From contig NZ_FCNV02000006.1 in NCBI RefSeq assembly GCF_001544615.1, positions 209,843 to 273,842 of the forward strand: DNA of 64,000 nucleotides, given 5' to 3'. Position numbers and translations under genes: made by a program. This document shows, piece after piece, positions 9,631 to 18,683 of the stretch (the first letter of the stretch is position 1; each line of letters begins with the position of its first letter). The notes beneath the pieces were generated by a model. It did not search any database and was not told where the DNA came from. It saw only the letters and a program-made list of their open reading frames with translations. This stretch comes from Caballeronia concitans. GTDB taxonomy: Bacteria; Pseudomonadota; Gammaproteobacteria; Burkholderiales; Burkholderiaceae.

Positions 9631-10764
9631 CCTTAGCGACTGAGTTCTGAACGCGCCACCCTACTGTCGGACGACGCAGCCGACATTTTCCCTGAAATGA
9701 GCCGCGCGTAGGAAATAATCAAACGCGGCTAATGCCGGCGGGATGGATGCGCCGCCCCTGTCGAAGCCTGCGAACCTCGGTATTTCCCACAAGGTGCTCG
9801 TCTCGACGCTCTTCCAAACGTTAGTCAATTTTTCCGCGGGGCAGATGCTTGGGGAGCAAGCAGCGTATGAAGGTTGTGGCTATGGCAAACGCACGGCCTG
9901 CTCTCTCTGATTGGCATAACGCGACTTTCACCGCGTCACCATCACGTTGAAAGAACGACGTCTGCCTCGGAGCTCCGATGTAGAGGGACGATTCTGAACA
10001 GGTGGACCCAACTGTTCAGATGGCGCCGAAATAGGTTGACGTACCAAGTCCCTCGACGTACTCGCTGCTTCAACGTCATCTCTTTTTCGGATCCTTTATT
10101 GTCGATCACAGCGACCAATACACCTGGCATATTCCGGTCATTCTTTTCGCAATTGGCATCTTCCCGGACCAGCAAGATGCCGCAGGTTCTAGCATAAGGT
10201 AGCTCCGGTGCGGTGACCGGTACGCATCGCTTCCCCTTTCACGATGAAATTGCACGCACAATGACTCCATCACTGGTGCACCACAAAACCTCCTGCAATC
10301 AACGACGCGGACATGCGTCGTTGTTATCAGCGTTTAACGCCGCAGCCCGCGCTCTCTCTTTGCTCTTCTCTAATAGCGTGCAGCGCAAATCCGTTAAATT
10401 AATGCGCCTGCGACTTTTGGATGCTGCTTCCGCGAGGGCCTGCGGAGCCTGAGTGCTGCTGGACACACGCGTGCTATGACTCGCAGTTCCCAACGAAAAG
10501 GAGGAGCGACTGAGGATACGTCCGCGCGGACGCCACCGATTAGCTTTGTATTTGTCACGACCGATCGCGATCTGTTCAAGCAATTTAGCCGGGGAGGGCT
10601 GCTTGCCAGTAAGCCCGCTCATCCGATAGCATGATCCCGACTGCAGTGAGCGACATACTGGACAAGTCGATGGCGAGGCATGCGCGGCGCTAAACCCGAA
10701 ACGATCGTTATTCAATAACACACGTCACGTAAGCAGCAATGCCTAACGGCGACCCAATCGCACA
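9631..10764. other. Gene-poor spacer at the left edge of the island
   Basis: About 1.1 kb with only short open frames that lack ribosome-binding sites or recognisable domains. I see no RNA gene, insertion sequence or repeat. It marks the change from the O-antigen operon to accessory DNA. Confidence 0.5.
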
Positions 10765-11721
10765 CTACGCAGCCACTCGGGATATCTGAGACTTCACGTG
10801 TAGCCAGATTGATAACTGCCGTTCGAGATATTTGCGAAATTTGCTGTCGCCATTGCGTGCAAAGGTAGTAACTGTATTGGTTGTCGCATGCCGCCAATGG
10901 CCGAAAATAAGCACAGTGTCGTTTCGCTTGAGCGAATGCAACCATTCAGCTTGATTGGTCCATGCCGTGGCGTGCGCGAGTTCTCCTACCATCGGGTCAC
11001 GAGAATATGAGTGCACTGCAGACGACTTCATATGCAAAACATACAACGACCGACCATGTCTCTCGATAGTCTCAATATTGGCTACCGTGCCCACAAGCGT
11101 GACCGGAAAAGAAGTTGCAGTCTTACCGAGCCAACGATAGGCTGCGAGAAATCGCGCTTCCTCGTAATAGAAATCCTCCCAATTGACTGACATCCCATCG
11201 AAGACGAATTCGAGACGGTCTCTAAGACCGGAATTGCTCGCACACAAACTTCGAAGTTCTATCACTCGCTTCGCCGCGTTAATGTACGCCGACAGAAAAC
11301 GGCGGGAGTCGCTTGAAAAGAACGCACTGCCGTCTCCTGCCATATCGGCCTTGCGAGATATTTTCGGACGCTTTGAAAGCTTGTCCACGTCGCGTATATC
11401 AGCGATTGCGAGCAGACGAAAACGATATTGTCCGCGTTCGATGGCCTGCAAAAGACCGAACGAACGACGCGCAATGATTTTCAGTTGCTCCTCGACATTG
11501 AACATGCACCGCGTGTTATGCGCCACCTTCGGAAACAAGCGGAAATACGCCTTGACCGTGCAGGCTTTGCCCCGACTCTCGCGTGCGTGCTGCGGAACGT
11601 AACTGACGGGCGCGCTGCAATTCACACATCTCAACGGCGGAGGCTCTTGGAGAGAACCGATCGTCTCGGCGGAGACTTCTTGCCCATCCATTGTTCTAGC
11701 CACCCACATTCTTGCAGCCAT
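10765..11721 (-). CDS. Hypothetical protein with CoiA-like N-terminal zinc finger
   Basis: Not assigned to a known family with certainty. The 318-residue protein starts after a strong AAGGAGG site (start 11721 rather than 11790). Residues 32-35 are CVNC and 68-72 are HNTRC, which makes a likely Cys2-His-Cys zinc site laid out like the N-terminal finger of competence CoiA-like proteins found on mobile elements. The middle region (KLSKRPKISRK) is basic, and the C-terminal part has an OB-like pattern of alternating hydrophobic residues (VTLVGTVANIETIERHGRSL). It is the first of several minus-strand island genes with similar strong ribosome sites. DNA or RNA binding is inferred, not shown. Confidence 0.65.
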   Translation of the reverse strand: MAARMWVARTMDGQEVSAETIGSLQEPPPLRCVNCSAPVSYVPQHARESRGKACTVKAYFRLFPKVAHNTRCMFNVEEQLKIIARRSFGLLQAIERGQYRFRLLAIADIRDVDKLSKRPKISRKADMAGDGSAFFSSDSRRFLSAYINAAKRVIELRSLCASNSGLRDRLEFVFDGMSVNWEDFYYEEARFLAAYRWLGKTATSFPVTLVGTVANIETIERHGRSLYVLHMKSSAVHSYSRDPMVGELAHATAWTNQAEWLHSLKRNDTVLIFGHWRHATTNTVTTFARNGDSKFRKYLERQLSIWLHVKSQISRVAA

Positions 11722-12488
11722 CTTTTTCCCTCCTTGTTCGTTCGCGAAACACGGTGAAGACCATGCAATGACGCGATGATTTGATGCCACTTCCTTTTCC
11801 TTCAGCGCCGGCGAGTCAACCCTGGCGTCTCTGCGTGCACTGACCCCAAGACGGAATCACGGGGCGGATACGAAAGTGCGGGCGACGGGTCGCTTGGTGA
11901 AGCCTCGGCTGGCACCTTCCGAAAGCGACCGCGCTAGCCCGGCGTCCATCTTTTTCCGCGCGATGCTGTTTTTGCGGTAGGGTCGCGTCGGTGCTCTTCG
12001 GTTGTGGCAGCGGTGACGGTGATGAGCGTCCCGTTGCCGACGGACACCGCTCGTCAACAACGACAACTGAATTCGTGGGCACCGGAGGCACCCTCGCCCT
12101 TGCACCTCAATGTGCGTCGGTCTTCTAATCCCTGCCCTCGTAGGCCGGGCAAAGCAGAGCATCCCGGTTTAAGTACGCCGACGACCGAGGCGGGACAACG
12201 CCTTAGAGATTGACGTTGAGAAGATTCTTTCGCGGGAGCAACGAAGCGCGCACTGCGGCGTAGGGCCCGACGGCTATGACGACCGGAATTCTCAGCAAGA
12301 CGTGAGTGCCCCGATTCATTGGACCCGTAAGTGGCGCGAGCGGAATCGCCAGTCGTTAATGAGGCAGACCACGCCAAGCGGCGTGGTCTGCACAAACAAC
12401 GTCGATCGACTTTGAAATCAACGTCGCGTCGACGAACGGCCGAACCACTGCTACGAAGAAGCCAATAAGGCAAGCTTCAGCATCATCG
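11722..12488. other. Intergenic island DNA with one perfect hairpin
   Basis: About 770 bp without a convincing gene. The only clear structure is the hairpin at 12364-12391. Short frames here have no recognisable products. Confidence 0.5.
12364..12391. repeat. Perfect 12-bp stem hairpin
   Basis: GCAGACCACGCC (12364-12375) pairs exactly with GGCGTGGTCTGC (12380-12391) across the 4-base loop AAGC. No T-run follows on either strand. It lies about 100 bp beyond the end of the small membrane protein gene (12489-12962), so it could stabilise that transcript's 3' end, stop transcription in a factor-dependent way, or be a protein-binding site. Confidence 0.75.
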
Positions 12489-12962
12489 TCACGTCGATTC
12501 GTGATCACCCGGAAAGCACATATGTCCGATGATGAACAGAGCCGCGGACGTGACGCAAAGCAACGCGGTTTCAACGATGACACCTGCGTCCCAGTCCTTG
12601 CTTGACTGAACGAGGTAGCACGCGCCGATCAACGAAAAGGCACTCAGCATATGGGCGAAGCGCCGGTTGAGTCGCCGTTGAGCGCGATTGGGAGTTGCGA
12701 CACTTTTCAGCGTCGTGACTAGACGCTCACCGAAAGGCAGCTTGGCCCCCACCGCAAATTCGCCGTCGGGGGCGCCTGTCACGCGATAGATGACGCCGTC
12801 TACCGAAACTCGAATCGACGTGCGGTGCTCTGTCTTTTCGAGCTCGGTAAGCATCGCGCTCAAGCGCGGCGGCAGCAAAATCCCGGATGACGCCTGAACG
12901 ACAACGCGGTCGGTCAGGATCAAGCCACCTGCATAGCGGACTTCTAGTACGGCGAGTTTCAT
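12489..12962 (-). CDS. Small hypothetical membrane protein of the island
   Basis: Unrecognised. The 157-residue reading starts at ATG 12962, directly behind AAGGAGGC; the frame is open further upstream to 13319, but that part lacks a start signal and looks low-complexity. Residues 1-95 are soluble and beta-rich (MKLAVLEVRYAGGLILTDRV). The C-terminal 60 residues contain two hydrophobic segments (FAHMLSAFSLIGACYLV and VIVETALLCVTSAALFIIG) separated by a short loop, so it is probably anchored in the inner membrane by a hairpin. It shares strand and ribosome-site style with the neighbouring island genes. Confidence 0.6.
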   Translation of the reverse strand: MKLAVLEVRYAGGLILTDRVVVQASSGILLPPRLSAMLTELEKTEHRTSIRVSVDGVIYRVTGAPDGEFAVGAKLPFGERLVTTLKSVATPNRAQRRLNRRFAHMLSAFSLIGACYLVQSSKDWDAGVIVETALLCVTSAALFIIGHMCFPGDHEST

Positions 12963-13650
12963 AAAGCCTCCTTGGCTAAGAAAGTAGCGGCCTTCGGCGG
13001 TTTGCCAGGCCAGACTACGGTGGTGAAATAGGACAGCGGTGGATCGTGCGCGACGCATAACTGATCGCGCAGCGAACCAGCGTGGCGCGCGAGATGCTGA
13101 AAACGGATGACGAGCAACGTCCTGCGACCACGGGTGCGCAGGGGTGGCCGTCGAACAGATAACTGTGTTGGTGCGAGACAACGGCTTCGTTCCGGCCGCA
13201 AGCGCGCTTGTCTTGCACGGAAACACGAAGGACGACGCGACGGGGGACCAGCGCTCGTTACAACGATGGGAAACGGTGGCGGGTCGCTCAATGAACTCGC
13301 GTGCGAGCCGGGACTGCAATTGCCCCGAGCCGCCAGGTATAAAAGGAGTGGCAAGCGCGCGTCAGCCGTGCGCTTGGCTAAGGTCGATGCGTGAATACGC
13401 GGTGGGTGCAACGAATATAGCGCGCCCATTGGAAGGTTTCCGCTCGAAAGCTTCGTAAAAACGGCGTCTTTCCAGTCTGATGGCGGATATCGATTTCACG
13501 GAGCGGGCAGCTCAGGCGGCGGTTGCCGTTCGAGCGCGATAGAGATCGGTGTGCCCGACGCTGCGCCACGGACAACGTTCGAGGGTTGGCTCCGGTTTAA
13601 CGTGGCGGGCGCGCTGCGATATAACGAAACAGCGATTCCGGGTACCGGTA
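12963..13650. other. Intergenic island DNA
   Basis: About 690 bp. No recognisable gene. A stretch at about 13380-13450 resembles 20963-21045 (shared GGTCGATGCGT, then ACGCGG, then GCGCCCA), a weak dispersed repeat. Confidence 0.45.
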
Positions 13651-14316
13651 TCACGGGCGCGAGCGCCCGCGAGAGCAAAGCCAGTCGATATGGCAAGCGA
13701 GGTTGTCCACATCTAAATAGCGCCGGTGCGTTGCGCGGAAGCGGTTCAACCTCGTGCGCACGAAGTAGTGCACGTCTGGCAAGGTCAAGACGCCATCCGG
13801 CACGGTCGGATGCAGGCTGCCGCCCGCTTCGCCTAGAACGGCGATACTCTCGACCGGACAGTCGTGCTGAGACAGCACCGACCGCAAATGCCGCACGGCC
13901 GGCTTCGCTCGGCGCAGCGGCGACGTATGAATCGTCACGTCGCCACGGTCATCGACGACGGCCAGTTCATCTTCGTTGGTTCCCGGTTTGACCAGGCCTG
14001 TCCAGTGGAGGTGGTTCACGACGAACACGCCAAACGGTGTGATCGCGAGGCAATCAACCTGCGTTGTTGGATTCTTGGTGCCCGGCGCGTGTTCGAGCTC
14101 GATTGCATGGCGCACATGCGCTCGGCCATCGCACGCATGCTGAAAGATCGGCGCAATGCGCATCAGCAACGCGCGGCTCACGCGTGGACGGTTTTTCGCT
14201 GCGTTGGTCGCGTCTTTCCTTGTCCTGCGGGAATGGCTGAAGGTTTCGTCAGCGGCGCTGGCCGTCTCGTTCGGTAGGTCGTGCGTCGGCATTCGGTCTT
14301 GGTCGTGCTTTCTCAT
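13651..14316 (-). CDS. NERD-like domain protein, paralogue 1 (catalytic residues missing)
   Basis: Unnamed island protein, 221 residues from ATG 14316; the frame is open to 14391 and the start is uncertain. The central part looks like a nuclease-related (NERD) domain: D88 in QVDCLAITPFGVFVV matches the family's first acidic residue. The next motif, normally E-x-K in FVIExK, is N101-H-L103, so nuclease activity is not expected. The C-terminal half (TSPLRRAKPAVRHLRSVL, then SIAVLGEAG and VHYFVRTRLNRF) matches the same blocks in the proteins at 15502 and 16256. The first 45 residues are basic and look disordered. A short dyad lies upstream (14345-14363). Function unknown. Confidence 0.65.
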   Translation of the reverse strand: MRKHDQDRMPTHDLPNETASAADETFSHSRRTRKDATNAAKNRPRVSRALLMRIAPIFQHACDGRAHVRHAIELEHAPGTKNPTTQVDCLAITPFGVFVVNHLHWTGLVKPGTNEDELAVVDDRGDVTIHTSPLRRAKPAVRHLRSVLSQHDCPVESIAVLGEAGGSLHPTVPDGVLTLPDVHYFVRTRLNRFRATHRRYLDVDNLACHIDWLCSRGRSRP

Positions 14317-14344
14317 TTGGTCTCTCGGCTTTCGTTGATGGGGG

Positions 14345-14363
14345 TGACTTCTAAGGGAAGTCA
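14345..14363. promoter_or_regulatory. Short dyad upstream of NERD-like paralogue 1
   Basis: TGACTTC (14345-14351) pairs with GAAGTCA (14357-14363) around TAAGG. It sits about 30 bp before the chosen start of the gene at 13651-14316, where an operator or a 5' leader hairpin would be placed. Chance occurrence cannot be excluded. Confidence 0.35.
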
Positions 14364-14518
14364 TCGCATGCCACTGCGATCTCATTTGCAAGTCAGGCCG
14401 CCAACCGCGCGGCCACCTCTGGCGGCATAGCTCGACCGAGCATCATTGAGTGAGGCGAGCGGTAATGGGCGAATAAGAAGGTGGGTAGGTTGCGCTACGA
14501 GAACACCGCCAGGCGAAC

Positions 14519-14962
14519 CTACGCGCATTGACACTCGTGCGGCTCGCTCTCCAGCAGCAAGCTTCGCAATGCCGCGATGCGTTGCTGCTGAGTTGGGATG
14601 AGGCAAGTCTTTTGCTTGATGCGCTCGAGCCGTGCGAGCCAATACGACTGAGGCAGGTAGGCATGTAAAGACGCGCCGTGCGCGCCAGCGACGTGACGAA
14701 TCACCGCTTCAAGATGTCGGATTTCGGCGTCCGCGCATCGTGCGGGCAGACGCACCGTTGGGGACGGGATGCTGAGGGCAGACGGACCTGTTGATCGAGG
14801 TAGGCCTTGCCGGAGGGGATGCTTGCGCGCTGCGTGCACTGGGGTGCGAGTGCGTTCGCGTTCGGACGTGTGTTCGATCGAACCGCGAGCATGGGTCGGC
14901 GCCGCTCGCTGGGCGGAATGCGCGCGGCAGGAACGTTTTTGTATTGGCATGTCTGCACTCAT
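14519..14962 (-). CDS. Small hypothetical protein, C-terminal half looks genuine
   Basis: Unrecognised 147-residue frame. The N-terminal 70 residues are Arg/Ser/Pro-rich and unconvincing. From about residue 75 the composition changes to that of a folded helical protein: IRHLEAVIRHVAGAHGASLH, then LPQSYWLARLERIKQ and QQQRIAALRSLLLESE. The true start may therefore be internal. No good ribosome-binding site is seen at 14962. It lies on the same strand as the NERD-like paralogues on both sides, which supports its being a small island gene. Confidence 0.4.
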   Translation of the reverse strand: MSADMPIQKRSCRAHSAQRAAPTHARGSIEHTSERERTRTPVHAARKHPLRQGLPRSTGPSALSIPSPTVRLPARCADAEIRHLEAVIRHVAGAHGASLHAYLPQSYWLARLERIKQKTCLIPTQQQRIAALRSLLLESEPHECQCA

Positions 14963-15501
14963 CTCGTTGGGACAAATCCAGCATGCCTGCTAGTTCACGA
15001 TGTCAAGGCATAGGGACGGCATGGGACCGGATTTCGGTCCCGGGGTTCGCCTCCAATACCTTCAGCCTGCGACGGCTCCGCCGCGCTCGGCGGTCGCCCA
15101 CGTGTATAAGACGTCGCTTTACCACCCGCGCCGGCGCAAGGTTGGTTTGCGCTTGCATGGAACTTTAGTTATCAGTCGACGCACCAGCCGTCATTACCAT
15201 TCGTAATCTAACTAACAAGTCCGCCAAAGCGATGTGTGGCGGCCCGTTCTAGCCATCTCCGTGATGCGAGTTTCGCCGACTAGCGCTCACGCTCAACACA
15301 AGAACAAAGCGTCGGTTGAGTCAAGTCGCCGCTGCGCGACGTTGGGGGTTACAACGCTACGGCACACTGGAGCGTCGCACGGAATCGCTCGCGAAACTTC
15401 AGGCGGAACCCTGCATTCGCCGCCAAACAGAATGACTTCACCGCTCGTGACGATGGAATGCGTCGGCGGAATCGAGTATTCGTTGGCGGGCCGCCACAGC
15501 C
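14963..15501. other. Intergenic island DNA
   Basis: About 540 bp between small island genes. No convincing gene, repeat or RNA is seen. Confidence 0.45.
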
Positions 15502-16155
15502 CTACTTGCAAGCGCTGAGCAGCAGGTCGGTCATTTCGGTGCGCTCAAAGTTCCAGCCCTTGCAATATGCTGCGTTCCGACGGATGCGGAAGAAGTGTCC
15601 GAGTTCCTTCGTCGTAACAAGCGACGTCGGCAGCCCGCGAACCAATGTGCAGCGCTCGTCGTCAAAGACGGCGAGCGCCTCAATCGAACCTGGGAAGTCG
15701 GCGAAAAGCGCTCGAAGGAAGCCCACCACCGCCATCGTGCATCTTAACGGCGATCGGTAACGGCGGATGCCGCCGGTTGCGTCTTGCACTATCAGACTAT
15801 GCTGATCTTCGCCGCGGCTGACGAAACCATCGCACTCCATCCGGCTGATGACAAACACACCAATGCCGGTCACCACCACGAAGTCTGCTTGAGCCACGGG
15901 ACCAGTCATCCCTTGCGACGTCATGACCGTAAGCTGTTGAACAATGTGGGCATGGTCAGCACCAAGCGATGACATGACATCGCCCAATTTTCTAGTGAAC
16001 GTTTCAATCTTTCGTTGTCGTTCCTGTAGCGTTGTATCGCTTGCGTTTCCCTTCGGTTGGCCGAGCAGGGCCCGCGTGGGGATGAAGGGCGCATCGTGCC
16101 AGTAACCACAGGTCGGGCATTGCTCTTGAATACTCGTCTTTCTAGATAGTGACAT
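15502..16155 (-). CDS. NERD-like domain protein, paralogue 2 (catalytic residues missing)
   Basis: A 217-residue paralogue of the proteins at 13651 and 16256. A CPTCG pair (C13, C16) at the N terminus suggests half of a zinc ribbon. The NERD-like core is QADFVVVTGIGVFVISR: D91 is kept, while the E-x-K site reads S104-R-M106. Shared downstream blocks are RSPLRCTMAVVGFLRALF, IEALAVFDDE and LGHFFRIRRNAAYCKG. The ATG at 16155 is preferred to an upstream TTG at 16206, though its ribosome site is weak. It lies about 100 bp after paralogue 3 on the same strand, so these two may be co-transcribed. Role unknown. Confidence 0.7.
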   Translation of the reverse strand: MSLSRKTSIQEQCPTCGYWHDAPFIPTRALLGQPKGNASDTTLQERQRKIETFTRKLGDVMSSLGADHAHIVQQLTVMTSQGMTGPVAQADFVVVTGIGVFVISRMECDGFVSRGEDQHSLIVQDATGGIRRYRSPLRCTMAVVGFLRALFADFPGSIEALAVFDDERCTLVRGLPTSLVTTKELGHFFRIRRNAAYCKGWNFERTEMTDLLLSACK

Positions 16156-16255
16156 GGGAGGTACTCGCTGGGTTGCAGAGTCTGTCGGATTCCGCCGTTG
16201 AAGCAATGAGGCCTTCTATTACGTGGCGGGCCGAGCTGATATGTGACAGCACGGG

Positions 16256-16900
16256 TCAATGCTTACCCTGCATTGGTCTGTTGCAACACGCTCGCAATCG
16301 CCGGTATATGCCTTCCGTATCGACTCGCCGATAGAAACCGCGCATCTGCTCTTCCTTAACTCTCAAGAAGTGCTGTAGCTCGCACAGCTTCAACATGTTG
16401 AGCGGGAGCGTCTTTGCGAGTTGACAGGCGGGGTTGTCAAAGATGGTGACGGCCTCGACGGGAAATGCCAAATCTCTGAGGACGAGCTTAAGCGCGCCCG
16501 CAACGGGGGTGGGATCTTGGTAGCTGAAAACTTCTCGATTGCCCAGTCCGTGGCTTGCGCCGAGTTCCCCACGCTGCTCGTCGCTGGTGATGAGTCCGCT
16601 GGCGCTGATGCGAGCAATGACGAACAGTCCGAAGGAGGTCACGAGGACGCTATCGGCGCGCATCACTGGAGTAGCAGACGGCCGACCTACAAACACGCTC
16701 AATTCCTCTTCCAGAACAAAGTCGTCTCTTAGGAGACGAAAGAGGATGCCGTTCAGGTGATGTGCGAAGTCAATGTAGCTGTGCCGTTTCGCAGTCAATT
16801 CGTCGAGGTTACCTAGATATCCCCGGTAACCAAGGCGTAAATGTATGGCCTTGGAGAGTTCGTCGCTTCTTTGGTGATCACAGTGCTCGCACACATGCAT
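16256..16900 (-). CDS. NERD-like domain protein, paralogue 3 (catalytic residues missing)
   Basis: A 214-residue protein with a strong AAGGAGG site before ATG 16900. The N terminus MHVCEHCDHQ carries a C-x2-C pair (C4, C7). The NERD-like core is RADSVLVTSFGLFVIAR: D83 is kept but the E-x-K site is A96-R-I98. The shared tail reads VEAVTIFDNPACQLAKTLP and LQHFLRVKEEQMRGFYRR. The conserved Asp with three different replacements of the E and K residues in the three paralogues indicates that the fold, not cleavage, is kept. It is the first gene of the minus-strand run 16900 to 13651. Confidence 0.72.
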   Translation of the reverse strand: MHVCEHCDHQRSDELSKAIHLRLGYRGYLGNLDELTAKRHSYIDFAHHLNGILFRLLRDDFVLEEELSVFVGRPSATPVMRADSVLVTSFGLFVIARISASGLITSDEQRGELGASHGLGNREVFSYQDPTPVAGALKLVLRDLAFPVEAVTIFDNPACQLAKTLPLNMLKLCELQHFLRVKEEQMRGFYRRVDTEGIYRRLRACCNRPMQGKH

Positions 16901-17142
16901 TGGTACTACCTCCTTTTTAGTCGTCCGCTACACCCCGTGATGAAACCGGGTGCAGCTCAGCACTGAAGATAGTAGAGGGCGTCAGTCGAGCGATTACGGA
17001 CAATGGTGACGAATTTAATATCTCTTTCCCTCACGCGACCATAATATCGATCGCAAAAAGGTGGTTTCCCACGAATGCGGCCTTTCGTCGATTTCGGTCG
17101 GTGTGGCCGAGCGACTATCGCCGGGACGCGGAAACCGTCGCC

Positions 17143-17734
17143 AGAGAGCGTTAAGCAGCACGGCCGGCATGTTGCGCGTTGTGTCTGTCGCCGGCCTTGC
17201 GGCGGTGGTGACATTCGACGTTGAACTCGAAGATCGTCGAGTGATGCACAAGCCGGTCGTGTTCCCCGACCCCGGCATGACGGTGGCCGCCATCGTCAGA
17301 AGACCTTTTCGCTCGTTCCTCTCAGCAATCAGCTCGAACAGAACGCTGGTCTTCAGCTGATCCTTGCGGGCGTACGAAAGATCGTCGAGGATGATCAAAT
17401 CAAAGCGATCGAGCTTGGCCAGCGCGGAAGGCAACTGCAGGCTCTGGCGCGCGGCCTGCAGTTTCTGGACGAGCTCGCTGGTACGCAGGAACAGCGCGCG
17501 GTAGCCGACGTCGATTGCGATTCAGTACGTGTCGTTCGATGCGTCGCTTCGCGCTTGGCGCTTGGCGCGTTCGGCCAGCTCGTGCTCATCCAGTGCGCCG
17601 AGCAGGCGTGTGGCCGGCAAGCCTTCCTTATCCGTGCGCTCGGCGAACTCACGCCATAACCTGCTGATCGTTGGCAAGCGTAGCTCGTTGAGCATCAGGG
17701 CCAGCCGGCCACCATCATGCGGGGGCGCGTTCAT
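17143..17734 (-). pseudogene. istB: Decayed IS21-family istB (transposition helper ATPase)
   Basis: Pieces of IstB are readable on the minus strand: the N terminus (LNELRLPTISRLWREFAERT, from ATG 17734), then a stop and loss of the Walker A region, then LVQKLQAARQSLQLPSALAK and DRFDLIILDDLSYARKDQ (Walker B), and a C-terminal piece HHSTIFEFNVE near 17225-17250. Between the last two, the expected piece VFPDPGMTVAAI is found on the plus strand at about 17250-17302, as if a 50-bp segment had been flipped. The start overlaps the end of the istA remnant as ATGA, the normal IS21 arrangement. It cannot make a working protein. Confidence 0.8.
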
Positions 17735-18125
17735 GGGGCCATCGCCCGGAGCAGTTTCTCATAGACGGCAACGGGCGGCATCTGAACCTCCACCTCAGGG
17801 CACCGGGCCTCACGGGGTGCGTACTGCTCACGAAGCGCTTTGAGATCGGGAAGCTCGCCGGCTCCGAGCAACGCATCATCCTGCCCGGCTGGTACCGCCT
17901 CCACGCCGTGCTGGCCTGTGAGCTCAAGCAGGCCGACCATCGTCTTGCATGCGTCGCGTTGTGACAGGCGGGCATCGAGTTATTCCCAGCTTCTGCGGTA
18001 CGCCTCGCGCGGGAACAGCGCGTCGCGAAACGCGAGCTCCTTCAATCCCTGGAGTTTGCGCTTTAGGGAGTCAATGAAGTGGCGGTAATCAAGCGCGTGG
18101 CGGTTGTCGTGCGCACGTGAGCCGC
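17731..18125 (-). pseudogene. istA: C-terminal remnant of IS21-family istA transposase
   Basis: Only the last roughly 130 residues of an IstA-type transposase remain: DYRHFIDSLKRKLQGLKELA and FRDALFPREAYRRSWE, an in-frame TAA, then LDARLSQRDACKTMVGLLEL and a tail ending LLRAMAP. The catalytic DDE region is absent; upstream (18130-18220) the frame is lost. The remnant overlaps istB by 4 bases and lies next to the foldback element at 18219-18683. Confidence 0.75.
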
Positions 18126-18218
18126 GAGCGGTGCTGTGGACAGAACGCCGGACACGTACAGTCGAGGCGATCGCCGTTGCACGCCTCAGCCGGTGGCCCC
18201 TCAGGCGCGCCCGCACAC

Positions 18219-18683
18219 CGCAAGTATTGCGGGCCCGACTTTTAGGGCGAGCAACGCTCTCCGGAGAGCGTCCCACTGCGTTGCCCGGGCAATTCAACCC
18301 GTTGATCCGTATAGGAAATCCGCTTGTTACAAAATGCGCCGGATATTCACACCCCCCTTATTCGGCTCACTTTTCGCCATGCGGAATGGCGGTTGCGCGG
18401 CATGGATCCGGCTGTTCATGGCGATTACAACGGCATGACACGCTGGAACAGGCGGCGGGCCTCGGTACTTTCGCCGCCAAAGGAAGTCGCCGACCGTTCC
18501 TCGCTTAACCGAGATCTCACAATGTAAAAAGTGTGCCGGATAAGGGGGATGTAAATATTCGGCACGTTTTCTAACGGGCCGATTTCCCATAGGAACCAAC
18601 GGGTTGCCATTTCCTGCACCGATGGTGGGACGCTCTCCGGAGAGCGTTACTCGACGCTAAAGTGCGGGCCCGCAGTGTTGCGC
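18219..18683. mobile_element. Foldback element made of two facing inverted copies
   Basis: Arms 18219-18370 and 18531-18683 are imperfect inverted copies of about 150 bp. Each holds the exact 18-bp palindrome ACGCTCTCCGGAGAGCGT (18254-18271 and 18630-18647), a CAACCCGTTG block, and a copy of the run read as CGGATAAGGGGGATGTAAAT on the right arm. The central 160 bp has no gene. It may be a pair of insertion-sequence ends facing each other or a nonautonomous foldback element. The adjoining IS21 remnant could be the source of the ends. Confidence 0.75.

Noticed and set aside
9874-10721. Several short frames between 9.87 and 10.72 kb
   Set aside because: No ribosome sites, no domain, and frames overlap on both strands; treated as non-coding.
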